Shown here: in pieces, positions 23,641 to 35,722 of the stretch
How the letters are laid out: each line of letters starts with the position of its first letter
Numbering within the stretch: position 1 is the first letter of the stretch
Assembly (NCBI GenBank): GCA_003956705.1
Contig: QZCP01000103.1
Span: forward strand, 3,233-67,232
DNA: 64,000 bases
Reading direction: 5' to 3'
Source: Brevipalpus yothersi
Lineage: Eukaryota; Arthropoda; Arachnida; Trombidiformes; Tenuipalpidae
Position numbers and translations under genes: made by a program
Notes under the pieces: generated by a model
Database searches by the model: none
What the model was told of the DNA's origin: nothing
Seen by the model: only the letters and a program-made list of their open reading frames with translations

Positions 23641-24600
23641 CTATATTGTATCGATCAAAAACTCCACAGATTGACCGTACAAGAGAAAATGAGAACCTGT
23701 ACCTAGAAAAGCTTTAAGTATACTCGGCTTAAGACCCTTAAATAGTCCATAGAAAGATTCTTTATGAATAATTTGCTTTATACAGTCTAAGAAACCTCTA
23801 TAATTGGATACTTCGCCTAAATTTTTTCTTGCATGTCCAAATCCTTGAACTTGAAGGCGCCTCTTGACCAGATCAAGTGGATAAATGGTTGCTTTGGCCA
23901 CTATTCCAGACATTCCTCCACAGATGAAGATTTGAGCTGCACTTGGACCTCTTCGAAACAGAAAAGTAGAGGTTGGTTCATCAAAATATTCCCATATATT
24001 ATTGAAAACTCTATACGATGATAAAAGAAGTCCAGCATGAGGTAGTATCTGTAAGACTGCAGGAAATGTTCCTCTATAAAATCCAGCAATTCCTTCATTT
24101 TGAAAAGTATATCTAAATGCATGACGTAAATTATGAATAGTTCGAGGCTCTGTTTGAGCCACAAAACGAGTCTGTAGCACATCCATCGGCATCGAGATCA
24201 TGGAAGCAATACCACCGGAAAAGGCACCACATGCAAAATCGATGAGGAATCTTTGGAAATCGGATTTAACATAAAAGTCATTATAAATGTGTCGAGTAAG
24301 AAGCTCAAACCCTAAAAATTGAGTTGACCCATGCAGTATACACCAACTTTGGGCAGCAAGATGACCTTTCCATAGAGAATGGAATCCTTCCTCTCGGATA
24401 ATCAATGATCGACACTGAGCTATACTTTTATACTTGGATTTTGGTGAGCGATAAGTGATCGGTTCCACTTGAAGCTGAAATCTGATCTTAATCACTTCCA
24501 GTGGTTGTGTGAGAAAACGAGTAGTGATGCCGGTCAGGAAGCCAACAAGTGTATAGTCCAAAGTGTCCAGAGAAGAACGGGTTCGTCTGTTTTTTACCAT
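23641..24600 (-). CDS. SLC25A19-like mitochondrial carrier, paralogue A
   Basis: Six-helix inner-membrane carrier of the SLC25 family, closest by eye to the thiamine pyrophosphate carrier SLC25A19. Single exon, 319 aa. Three repeats with signatures QPLEVIKIRFQLQVEP (first), MPMDVLQTRFVAQTEP (second) and YPLDLVKRRLQVQGFGHAR (third). The GFGHARKNLGE segment after the third signature matches the SLC25A19 hallmark. WKGHLAAQ and KGLKPSILKA are also family-like. Substrate assignment is by similarity only. It is one of three intronless paralogues in the window; the others are at 35.7 and 37.8 kb, so this one was separated by several genes. Confidence 0.9.
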   Translation of the reverse strand: MVKNRRTRSSLDTLDYTLVGFLTGITTRFLTQPLEVIKIRFQLQVEPITYRSPKSKYKSIAQCRSLIIREEGFHSLWKGHLAAQSWCILHGSTQFLGFELLTRHIYNDFYVKSDFQRFLIDFACGAFSGGIASMISMPMDVLQTRFVAQTEPRTIHNLRHAFRYTFQNEGIAGFYRGTFPAVLQILPHAGLLLSSYRVFNNIWEYFDEPTSTFLFRRGPSAAQIFICGGMSGIVAKATIYPLDLVKRRLQVQGFGHARKNLGEVSNYRGFLDCIKQIIHKESFYGLFKGLKPSILKAFLGTGSHFLLYGQSVEFLIDTI

Positions 24601-25378
24601 GATGAAGCAAATCAGTTTCGATACATGAATTCAGTTCTCAATATTCACAACGGTATCAATTATTGGTGATAAATTCTAGATTGGAAGGAAATCTGTTGTC
24701 AATCATGGCAATCATGGCATCCAAATGAGTCCAATGCTCATGGATAGGTGTTCAGAGTTGGATCAAGACAAATTTTTTCGAAAGGCACCGAGGGAAAGAC
24801 AGTTCTTACACTATAGATGGACGAAGTAGAACTTGATCTTGATCATGAGGATATTTGACGATGCAAGCCAGAGAGCATATTATCGATAGATGATAACCAC
24901 AAGAGTGACATACGTCACTTTATTTTGTTCCTAGGATGAGGTTGGCTATTTATGATGAAAATTTTCTGGTTCATTAGAACTGTTGAAACATGCTCACAAG
25001 AATTTCGGTCATGTGTTCATCATTGGAATTCCTCATCAAGTGAGTTGACAAAACAAACTGCTAACATATTGACAACTGGTCTAAGTGGATTCATCGAATT
25101 GGCAGTTTCTTGGACAAGCCTCACTGTTTATCATGGTTAGCATTGCGTAATTCAATGTATCTGTGATATGAATTCTGAATTGGGACAAAAGAAGCTCACA
25201 GAGGTCTCCTCTGGATGTTGGCAAAATTCACGAAAAAAAAATTATCTATCCAGCTGCATAGAGCTGTTGGGAGCTTTCCGGGATCGGTCCCACATGCAGT
25301 TTAATCAGAAAATTCCGAGCAGTTTCACAAGTGCCAGCGCTTGATACTTCTACAAACTGTTCGAAAAGTCCAAAAAAA

Positions 25379-25380
<2 letters not shown>

Positions 25381-25418
<38 letters not shown>
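25381..25418. repeat. (CT)n microsatellite
   Basis: Perfect CT array of 38 bp. Confidence 0.97.
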
Positions 25419-25420
<2 letters not shown>

Positions 25421-25659
25421 ATTATCACTCGGCCTCCACGAATAATTTTTGTGGATAAGGCTTTCTATGTACAAATGTTTCTGGAAAGGTGCACTTTTGT
25501 GACTTGAACCTTCGAGATTAAAAGTTTTTTCGTAAATCGGAGTCCAACCTGTCGTTGCACTACAAATTGAATAAAGATCTCGGATAAACTTCTGTCTCAT
25601 TGAAAGTCCAAAGACCTTATCGATTAATCTGAGAATCGATCTTTCTTCAGCTACAGCAG

Positions 25660-25720
25660 AAAAGGCTTTCTCTCTCTTTCTCTCGAGTTCTGAGTCATTG
25701 AAATTGCGCCTCGACTCACT
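25660..25720 (-). repeat. dispersed repeat unit, copy 2 (inverted)
   Basis: Minus-strand match to 7331-7392, about 60 bp with few differences. An open frame of about 150 codons on the minus strand (25325-25777) crosses it, and part of the translation downstream (FIRDLYSI against SIYDLLSI) may also be related. Flanks outside the unit are otherwise dissimilar. Confidence 0.6.
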
Positions 25721-25959
25721 TGAGATGGAGAGAGAGGAAGCCCAGTAGAGGAGTTCATTCGGCATTGAAGAGCTCATGAGAGCGCGTGTTTTCCCAAAAA
25801 TTCATCTTTTCATTGCTCTCTCCTTCTTCTCGTCCTCTCATCTTCATGGCCCTAAAGTCAAAATGCAGTCAAAAGGCCAATGAAAAGGCAAATAATCTCC
25901 TCTCTTCCACAAACTTGCTCACTGCTCTTTTGCCTAAGTGAACACACACACACACACAA

Positions 25960-26488
25960 ACACTTACTGATAGATCGTGTTACTCGAGTTGTCGAACAAA
26001 TTGTTCTCTTTTTTCACTTTCAACTTTGTCCATTTGATATTCATTGTTCAAGTTTTCATCGTGCAAATTGCAATTACATCAAATTGAATGTCCGTTTTGT
26101 GTTAGTTTTTCCCTCTTTTCATCACCGTGTATATATGTGGGTGACTTTTGTTTCAAGTGGATCACTTTGAATCATCTTTCTCTCGCTGTTTCTCTCGAAG
26201 CCGACTCACCCAGCATTCGACATCATCTGAACGGATCAATATATTTATTCATATTGCCTATACATCGACAGAATGTTTCGTGTGCCATGTGGGAGAATCT
26301 TGTTCATTTTTTTGGGCAGGGTCACCACACTTACCACTATCAGCATCATGCCAATGTAATCGAAAATCGTGTTTGCCAGTGAGCCTGTGTTTGTGCTTGT
26401 ATGTGTGTGTATATGTGTCTATTGGTCTTATAGAATATCCAGGAGCGAACAAAAAACATTAACTGGCTCACAATTTATCTGTTAAAAG
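25960..26488 (+). promoter_or_regulatory. possible 5' UTR exon of the 29.8-kb gene
   Basis: A stretch with few microsatellites ends at a strong donor (AAAAG then GTAAGC, 26488/26489). The coding exon at 29764 is preceded at about 29756 by a CT-rich tract and an AG (CATTAG, then AGGATTC), a good acceptor. Joining the two as a non-coding first exon with a 3.2-kb intron is plausible but rests only on these splice-like sites. Confidence 0.25.
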
Positions 26489-27527
26489 GTAAGCCCATGT
26501 CATTTTATCACAGTAGGTGAGCTTGGGATGATATCCGTTCTAAACACACACACATATACACTGTGGACGAGCAAGTTCGGTTTCATGATCATGATAAAAT
26601 GCTATGATACCTTGATGGCCAACACGCTTCAATGGTAAATGGTGAAGGATATTCTACATGCTCACCAACCGATTTATTAGAACTTTGATCGCATGTCCTC
26701 TCTCCTTTTTTTCTCTGTCTCTCTGTTCCGTTTTCGAATTCGATTGGAACCGTTGATGCAGTCAATTTCGATTTTCCAATACACTCCCATGGGCTTAACT
26801 GCAATCATTATAGATAGTGATCGGCTGATGCGGTATATATATATATATGTATGTGTGTATGGTGTATTCAGAGCGATGAACTCGAAATCGAATGTGAATC
26901 GAGTGGTGTAGTAGTAGGATTGATGAGTGAAGACGTGAGGTGAATAAAAATTTTGATTGTAAAAGAAGAGGAAGAAGATGCTAGACCATTGGAAAAAAAG
27001 ATGCTTCCTTCATGCTCCTCTTTTTCAAGTAAAGAAGAAGAAGGAAAGAATAAGAAGAGCATCTTAGTTCGAGGATAAGGTCAGGAGCTAAGATGTTCTC
27101 TTCACTTCCCCCCTTCTCGAATATAAGCTTTACAGCTCGAGTAAATCAATTCTTTAGCTCATTTTGAAGCTCATCCATTTGAAGCATTATTCTCATCATC
27201 TTCCGATAGTCCACGTTTTTGCAATCTATTACACTATTTCCAGGCAATCTAGTGCCTTGATTTTCATTCGTTTTACCCCACTTTTCCATAATGATACTTT
27301 TTATTCCAACTCTTTGATAGCCCAAAATTTCACACTTTTTCTTGTCAATTTAAGTAGCTTTCTCCCTACTCTTCCCATCCATTGTTTGTAGTTGTTGTTC
27401 ATCCAATACCTATTCCTATTTATTGATCCATTTTCACAAATCTTTATCAGATTTTGAAATCCATTCTGTTTGAATGGTCTACAATTTTCAGTTTCATTTC
27501 TTATAATTCACTTCTATCGCATTTCAC

Positions 27528-27530
<3 letters not shown>

Positions 27531-27581
<51 letters not shown>
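27531..27581. repeat. (CT)n microsatellite
   Basis: Perfect TC array of about 51 bp. Confidence 0.97.
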
Positions 27582-27584
<3 letters not shown>

Positions 27585-29421
27585 TTCACGAGTGGAAAAG
27601 ACAGAGACAAGCTCCAGAAGTACTTTGAAGTCATTTAAAAAATCGGCTCTAGCTTTCCGCACAAGTAATGCTATATAAATAGCAGATAAATCTGTTCACT
27701 TCATGATGAGATGCTATTTCGATGCTCTTTGGAAATAGCAGAAGCTATGCTAAGAAAAATAGGAAGAAATGAGTATCACCATTCAACTGGGCTTTACATG
27801 ATGGCTCAAAATATCAGGGAAATTTGCTGGAAATCATTTATTTTTCTCTCTACAACCAGAGCATTCTAATCAATCTAAGAGTGAAGCTCTTGACGATGCT
27901 TGAAAGGAAAAATTTTGAACTTCAAATTTTGGTCAATCTAGTTACTAAGTGTCATTCTTGCATTTAACAGAGACAAGTAGGGGGTCATGGAAAATTTTTC
28001 GCGGGGAGAGCAAGAACAATATCGACTGACAGTCTTTCGAGTCAAGTGGGATTACAAAGGGTTATGGAGATACTTCTAAGCTTGAAATATGAGAGGGTTT
28101 GAGCCATGAGAGTGTACATGAATTTTAAGGAATTTTCTCTCATCTTTTAGGCTCTCAATTTTGCACTGATCAACCGAATGCTAATTCCTGGGGCTCTTTC
28201 TCGGGTTAAACCCTAGGATCTTTCTAGGAAATTTTTGTGTCCAGCCATCGGCTCAATAGATTCAACTTTCTCTCTGTTGAACAAAAGAGCGATGAGTTGA
28301 GAGAATTTTGAGGACAATTCTTGCCTCTTTGTGAGAGAAAAACCCCAGGCAAAAGGTTGCTTCATATACAATATTTCCACCATGTGTAGTTGCCTGTGTA
28401 TATGAACAAATTGATCAAATCCAAAGTATCTTGAGCCGTAAAAGTATATTTATATTTATGATCATACCAAAGCATAATGTACGTGCAGTCACGAGGATTG
28501 ATGTTTGCTGCAAATGTTAAGACCGTTAGATCGATGATACTCACAGAGAGCCTATGATGATGATGAAATACGATCAATTGGCTTTTCCATTCTGGGAAAG
28601 AATAGCAACTGTTCACTTTCGAAAGTGCATTGCAGGTCCAAAAGTGTATGGTTGTGAAGAAAATTTTTCCAGAGAGGAATAAAGATTTGAGTTCACCATA
28701 GAAGCAATTTAAATTCAACTCTCTTACTCCAAAATTTGAATAATGCCACTAATAATAATAACAGTGATCATGCTACAAGCCCAAATACTCAAAGGGAGTA
28801 GGCACTTGTTCACCCAGCAATATACAGTACTTACAGCCTATCTTTCTCCTCCTCCTCCTCCTCCATCATCCCTATTCTCATTTTGCCACCCCAAGTGAAT
28901 TGAATGACTTACTGTTCGTTCAGTAGATGAATAATTTCCATCTACTCTCGAAGCAATCATGAAAGGCAGATTGAGCAAAAAGAATGAGCGCAAGAATACA
29001 TATATCCGTAATAATACTTTCTCTGGATGCCCAAAATTTTGGGGTCCGTTTTTCTTCCTCTACTTATCATCACATCTTAACCACCAGCCCAAAGTTACCT
29101 TTCTTTCCTTCCATCTCATATTCTCTCTATTTCTCTCCTCTTCACCCCTTCAGCCCATTAGGTTTAATATACATCATTACAAGCCACCAGCCATGATCCT
29201 CATCCTCATCACGTTGATCATTTCTCCAACTCTACCGGATTTTCCATTTCAGCCACACTGTTTGAGGGATACTTCCTCTCATTTTGCGTGTGCAGATGTG
29301 TGTGTGTGTGTGGAAAGTGATGCCAAATTAAGTTGATCAACGAGAGCAGTACAGAAAATGCTTTGATGCGAGAATGCGATGCACGAATATTCCCATCTTA
29401 ATCATAGCCTCTATGGGCTTC

Positions 29422-29445
29422 CTCTCTCTCTCTCTCTCTCTCTCT
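29422..29445. repeat. (CT)n microsatellite
   Basis: Short perfect CT array of about 24 bp upstream of the 29.8-kb gene. Confidence 0.9.
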
Positions 29446-29763
29446 ATCATCTGAACACGCACATCATCCAATTCAGCTAGCTTTTACTTTCATCCTCTCC
29501 ATCTTCCTCCTCCTCTACTCATCTTATTCCTCTGCCTAGTTGGTTTGTTTGCTGCTTAACGAAATTCAATCAAAGAGAAACTGAGAAACAAGAGAAAATC
29601 GAACAATTTAACCCTACTAATACAAAACCTCTCTCCTTACTCCTTCTCTAAGCACTTCCTTTATCATTGCGAATCAACGTTAAATTCTTTCATTCTCTTT
29701 TCTTATTCCATTCTCTCTCTCTCTCTATCTCTGTATCTCTCGATCCATCTCATTAGAGGATTC

Positions 29764-32237
29764 ATGATGGCAAGTAGACCCAATCGAACTTGTCATCACC
29801 ATTCTCATCAGACTCGATGCACTGGCCATCATCACAATAAGCATCCCCAAGAATCTCATCGAGCTTCCAAGTGTAGCTCACCGATAGGATCTTCCTCCCA
29901 CCGTTTATCGTTTAGAGGCAACTCCCATTCTCGACATGTTAAATCATCTCTTACACCCAGTCATCATCACGGATATTCACCACCAACAAGAAGTAACGGT
30001 AGTGGAGGATCTAGTAGAAATTCTCAAGACAGTGTAAATTCTGGCTCCTCTGATACAGATAATTCGACTAATAGATTCACTTCATCCAGTGAACATTCAT
30101 TCAACACAGTTATTTACTGCGGCGATTTGTCTTATAATCAAAGTAGTCAAAATAAATTGGCCATTCAAAGTCATCATCTTGATACTACTACTTCTACTAC
30201 TGCCACAGAGAATTGTGGAAGTTTTACAGGATCTACCGGAAGAGTGGATCGAACAGCATCGATGAGATTGGAGAATGGAGAAAATAAGAGGCAATCAAGC
30301 GATGAATTGTATCGAAAGGTTTCTTCTTCCTGTAAGTTGAATGGTGTGCACGAAATTTATGCGGACAAGACAATCGAAATAGGACGTAAAGAAAATGCTA
30401 ATGATGATCAAACTTTCCGTGACATTGGAACATCTCCGTACCATCAGGGCAATTTTTCATCCTCATCTTCTTCACCCAAAAACCATACACTCCACATGGA
30501 TGGTGGTAAGCATAGTATTCGAAGACGAAAATCCAGAAGATCGTATACAAGAAGTGAAGAATTGTGGGTGGATGGTCCAAACATGTGCCCTAAATTGTCC
30601 AATAAACATGAGTGCCATTTAAGCGTTACTCGAGTGTGCATGGACAAGCAACAAAGAGTAAACGAATGGATTCTGAAGCAATGTAATGGCTCAGAATCGC
30701 TTGAAGAGACCAAATGTTTAGACAAGCCAATGGATAGCTGTTTAATGATTCATTCCGATTCGAAAGCCAGTAAAAGCAGCCATTCGACTGGCAATCATGA
30801 CAATCTTCTCCAGCATCCAGTATCAAGTGAGCTTGAAAACATTTCGAAAATGGATACAATCAAAACAAACGAAATGGCCTGTCAAACAGAGTTCAGTGAT
30901 GCAATCGATTCGGGAAGCTCAGCCAATTGTCAACATCACCAACAAGTATACCATGTTGATCACAATCCAAATTTGGTGCCTTCTCCTACGAAATGTTTAT
31001 TAGTGGATCCATCAGCTCGTGCCAACATTATTCCCACCAATCATGATAGAAATTATTGTGTAACAAATCAGGAATTCGAAGATCCGTTGAACATTGACGA
31101 GACGACAAATGTTGAGAATAGTTTTAATTTGCAAAATTCATCTCATCAATTAATAGAACAACAAGTGAAATCTGTTTTTGATGGTGAAAAAATTTCCACC
31201 GACTTGACTACTATTACTCCAATTACTAGTGTTTCGGATGATTCTAGTTCCGTTAAGCCTATTAACAAGCCTCCACAACAATTGAAACTTGAACAATTTT
31301 TGTGTCAACTAAATATTCTCACAAATCCTCACTTGGAAAGTCCTGATAAACTTTCCTATGATGATGATGATCACCGAACGCTTCCGTCTAATGTTCCACA
31401 AGAAATTGTCTCCTCTTCTTCTCATGAGCTCAAAAAGATCAACACCAAAAGTAACTGTAACACAAACGATTCTTCCCTTCTTCCTCTTCAACTTCCGTCA
31501 GCAGAATGTTCCACAGAAGAGGATCCAAAAAGTGCCCAATTTGTCTCTTGCAATGTCAACAGCCTTCCTAATTCTCATTGTAGTTATGAAAATTTTCTCA
31601 TTAAATCTGCTCACACCCAAAACGAAGTGCCACAAGATAATCATCCAGGATCAATTTTGACCATCAAATCAAAAGATATAGGTGAGTAAACGCAAAAAAG
31701 AGGGGGAAAATATAGACTGACAAGCTCTCCTAATTGATTCTTATCCAATTAATCCTACATTGATCCACAGAAAAATGTCTTGGTAAAAGTATGGTTACAG
31801 AAATGAGGCCTGATGAAACATACCGATCTTCGATTGCCGAGATGAGTGACTCGCTGGACAGGCTGCTTATAGTGACAAAAGTCCAACAAGAGCTTCAAAA
31901 TTCTTCTTCCATAAAACGAATCACAGGAAATGATGTTGTCCATAAAGCTCCAGAAGCGTATATTTCGACTAGAAAATATAGTGAGAATCGTGCAGGCTCA
32001 CAGCCGCCTTCCAGTGGTTATGATAGCACCATTTTAGATGATAGTGAAGATGAGAAAATTATTCAACATCAGCCAAAGAGTCACTCGCTGAAAAATATTC
32101 CAGATAATGAAGAGATTTATGAAAAGAAGCATCGATCGAAGAAAAAAGTGGACAAATGTGGAGATATAAGTGGAGAAAAGGTGACAGATTCAGATCTGTG
32201 CTCTTTTTTCTGTTTCAGCTTCATGCGATCAAAATAG
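29764..32237 (+). CDS. large His/Ser-rich low-complexity protein, weak KIF26-tail resemblance
   Basis: Two exons, 29764-31681 and 31771-32237, joined by a consensus GTGAGT..CACAG intron in phase, give 794 aa. The N-terminal ~130 residues are His/Ser/Arg-rich and probably disordered. No globular domain is evident. Short motifs that look constrained are RSYTRSEELWVDGP, TNEMACQTEF, SSGYDSTILDDSEDE and a Cys/Phe-rich C-terminal end (LCSFFCFSFMRSK) that could be lipidated. SSGYDS..DDSE and WVDGP remind me of the non-motor tail of KIF26/VAB-8-type kinesins, but there is no motor domain here and upstream DNA to 24.6 kb offers none. I cannot name the gene. Long, stop-free frames and in-phase splicing make coding status likely. 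Confidence 0.75.
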
Positions 32238-32648
32238 TCGTATTCAATGCTACTCTCATGGCATTCGATCAAGATCTCAATTTTTTCCAATTTCCCAAAA
32301 ATCCCACAAAATGAATCAAAATTAGTGATTAGAAGAAGCTTGGTTTGCATCTTACTGGCTTGCATACAGCCTTCATTGAGGCTATACTCAAAATTAGAAC
32401 AGTTTTTCTTAATGAATATTTGTATTGATGAGTTTTGCTTCTGCTTTTGTGTCTTATGAATATCTTTTCAAGGACAGCACCAAAGAGTTTTTTGAACAAA
32501 GTCGGCTAGAGTTCTTACGTTTTTTACTCTTTGAATAACTTTATAAAATTCGAATTAAAATCACCAAGAAGAGGTTAATTCGAAATTGACATGCATGTTG
32601 AATGTGTAACCTACCATCAGTTTTCTATTGGAAATTTTAAGTATTTTG

Positions 32649-32654
32649 AATAAA
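32649..32654 (+). terminator. poly(A) signal after the 29.8-kb gene
   Basis: AATAAA about 410 bp downstream of the stop at 32237. This is the first clear plus-strand signal in the 3' flank. Confidence 0.45.
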
Positions 32655-33131
32655 GAACAGAGAACTGATCGAATGTTCTCTGGAAGTTGATATAAGATAA
32701 CCTTCAGACCTTTCTACGAACGAGGGAGACTGTATTTTTCCGTGGTCTAAACTGGAATCGAGTATCCATCACAACCACTCAGTCAGTTCAGGAACTTCGT
32801 TGAGAAGGATCATTGTCAAATGATCCTTGAAATGAAGGAAAACTTGTTCAGTAAGCTTGGATGAATGAAGAAAATATCTTATTCTTTTCCTCTACCAAAA
32901 GTAGAGGATCCAACACAAAAACATCAGCCTTCTGTTTCATGAAAATTTTGAGCAACATTCATAGAGTGTTGATAAGACTAAAATAATTCAAAAAACGTTT
33001 AAATATGGTAATTCAGCTAAATTCAAGTAGTGCTCACATAGGAAAAATGAGAAATTCACATGAAATTAGATATGATTAAGAATAAAACCACTTGTTTCAC
33101 CGGTAAAAAAATTAGATCTTTCAAGTTACCT
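32655..33131. other. convergent spacer, nothing recognised
   Basis: About 480 bp of AT-rich sequence between convergent genes. It presumably holds the 3' UTR of the TMEM53-like gene. No ORF or RNA gene is supported. Confidence 0.5.
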
Positions 33132-34170
33132 TCAACACACTCTTATCTTGCGAAGGAATGCTTCGATTTGCTTTTCATATTCCTCTGGATATTGATGGAG
33201 ATGGGACACATGACGAGACTTATCGAAGGCTTTCAAATCTACTGGAATTCCCAATTGAGTCCACGTTTTGGCTAGTTCAAAGTTGGTTTTGGCATCACCA
33301 ATTTGATCCACGTGCGAAAATAAGAGAAGTGCTGGAGTTCTCATGAAATTGTCATAGAATGCGTCATGAACGGCGTAAATGTAGCGGGTGCAAACAGGCC
33401 GCATTATGAACAGGTAAAGTTTAAGAAGCTTTTCGATAATATCAGCTATGATTGGGTCCTTAGCAATTGAACGAGCCAATCCTCCAGGAGCAGAGTGAAC
33501 ATCAGCTGCACTATCGAAGATCACACCTTTAATCTGTTTCACAACCTTTTCTGCATCCAGTTTATGGTCGGATTTTTCTAGGGCTGTCTTAAGCTTTATG
33601 ATGAATTCTCCAAATTGATAGCCTCCCACTGATAAACCATGAACAACAATATTCGTATAACTGTTCTCCTCACTCAAGAGATAATTCAACAAATTTTGTG
33701 CAGTTATATGGGCTCCTATTTTGGGCAGCATCAGGTCGAAAGGCTTTGTGTACACAGTCATTACATCGAACCCATGCTTGAAGTATATATCTCGATACTT
33801 TTCGATATGCTTTTCTTTGGCTTTTATCCAGGCGAACAAGATGACCAAACGGTTTGATCGTTCAACATTGGCTAGAGATTCTGCTCCTCGATCATTGAAG
33901 TATTTAATTGAAGATCGATTCGATATTCTATGAATAGTTGGTGGTAATTCCTCAACAATGTGAGACTGAAAGTATATAAGATTGAAAAATTTGAATTGAG
34001 AATATGAAATATGAAAAAAATCTTTCCAGCTCACGTGTAAAAGCGTGCAATATTGGAAAAAAGCTTACCTTAGAACGATGTTGGAAGAATTGTTGAGGTA
34101 TGAGTCGTAAACGATCAGAGGAATATCGAGATCCAGTAAGGTAAATTCGAATAAGCGCTGAGGTTCGCAT
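33132..34170 (-). CDS. TMEM53-like (DUF829) alpha/beta hydrolase-fold protein
   Basis: Exons on the minus strand are 34170-34069 and 33965-33132, giving 311 aa. The start ATG opens MRTSALIRIYLTGSRYSSD, a basic, Ser-rich N-terminus that could be a mitochondrial or membrane signal. The rest follows the TMEM53/DUF829 pattern: RLVILFAWIKAKEKHIEKY, then YFKHGFDVMTVYTKP, VVHGLSVGGYQFGEF with a G-x-S-x-G elbow at Ser146, and a C-terminal SRHVSHLHQYPEEY supplying the catalytic-type His. Human TMEM53 is a nuclear-envelope protein that dampens BMP signalling; whether that role applies here is unknown. The frame extends upstream only via a non-ATG codon, so 34170 was chosen. Confidence 0.88.
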
Positions 34171-35722
34171 TTTTAAGAGAGGGAACAGGCAAAACGGTGA
34201 TGAGATCAGTGATGATAATAACAAAGCAACAACAGTAAAAGCGAAAAAAATTAACTTCCTCTTAACCCTTTCACTTTCAAAGATTCAATGGATTGACAAG
34301 AGATTCGAACAAGAGGAGTACACACAATCAGCACGAAAAAGATTACACTTTAACCAATTTTCCCTTTTAATCAGATCACCACTTCAAATCAGGCACTCGA
34401 GTCTCTTCAGAGAGACACACACATCAATTCGTTGGAATGATCATCAATCCGAAAAAAAAGAAGGCGTATCATTTGGCGAATCACACCACCGGTGAAAGAA
34501 TCCAGTGATCATGTGTTGAGTGTGAGTTTAGCCTTCGGAACGTGCTGAAGGGAGAGAGAAAGAGAAAGAGAAAGGGAAAGAAGTTCCAGCCTATCATGGG
34601 CCACTTTTCACGAGCTTCTCACGCTTCCATTCGGAACTTGGCATACTAGATCAGATAGAAGAGGAGAGAGCAAAGTATTCCCAACACACCATGTTCACCA
34701 TTCCATTGTGAAACAAAGTTGAGAGATAATACAAAATATTATCTTTAACGATTTGATTGATTAATCATTCGATGGCTATTCGACTTTCCAGCACTTTAAT
34801 AATGTTGACACTTTTAACATTTAAAATTCATCTTCTCAAGACGTTCCACCTGGAGCGCCTCAGTCGCATCGAAAATTTTTCTCGTCGAGATGAAAAAAGT
34901 TGCTCGATAATTTCATCAGTTTGATAAAATTCCTCTTGATGATTATGTCATCATTATGACGGAGAATTTTTTTTATATGATTAAGTTTTCTTGAGAGGAA
35001 ATTTTTATCAGTAATGCTCTACAGAATGAATTATTTAACGATTGCCAGGAATGATAAGCTGGATTCATTCATACGCATTAAGATACCACAAATCAATGGC
35101 ATTACTTCATGAATCAACTTGGGTTATCAGTGAAATGCTGAATTTATCAATGAGTGAATTTATTTGGATAAGTTGTGGAAAATTCCTATAGTTAAAGTGT
35201 GGAGACTAGAAAATGTGGAGGCGTTTCGAATCTGAAATCAGAAGAATAGCGGATCAGAATTTGCAGGTTCGAATCATTCGGAAATCGAATAAAGTACTAA
35301 CCTTTGTCATCATCTTGCAGTTCAAAATTTTTCGATTGTCTTCATTCGATTATTCCAGGCTCTAGAAGATATTCAATGTGGCTAGTTCAGGTAGGTTTTC
35401 TTCATGAGCCACATCTTTACATTGTTTTCAGTAAGTTGGATCAGTTATTTTACTTGACTCTTGAGTTTATACAGTCAGAAAGTTGAGAGTCATGCTCAAG
35501 ACATGTATTAATACCATTATCTCATCCAATGATGCTGACACAAGCTAATTTTAAGGACTCTGAGTTCAAAAAAGTTGCAAAATATTTCCAAGATCGAGAA
35601 GAATCAATCATGTGTTCACCATGAATTCACCATATATGATGCAAAGATATTCCATAGATAAGGATAAGTATTTGATCCAAACTTTTCCAGTAGCTTATCA
35701 ACCAGGGACTCATGAATTCGTT
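34171..35722. other. intergenic, nothing recognised
   Basis: About 1.5 kb of AT-rich sequence between two minus-strand genes, with a short GA-rich block at 34550-34585. A GGTTCGAATC box-B-like string at 35266 lacks a tRNA fold. Confidence 0.6.

Larger units (their letters stand above)
24601..29763. other. gene-poor GA/CT-rich interval
   Basis: About 5.2 kb with no coding gene I can support. It contains three long CT arrays, a TG-rich patch near 26390-26420, and the inverted partner of the 7331-7392 repeat. Part of it may be the 5' UTR and first intron of the gene starting at 29764. Confidence 0.6.

Noticed and set aside
28362..28718. 118-codon minus-strand ORF in the gene-poor interval
   Set aside because: Composition looks like random AT-rich sequence and no neighbouring exon fits.
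35262..35290. GGTTCGAATCA resembling a tRNA box B
   Set aside because: No box A at the right distance and the flanks do not form an acceptor stem.
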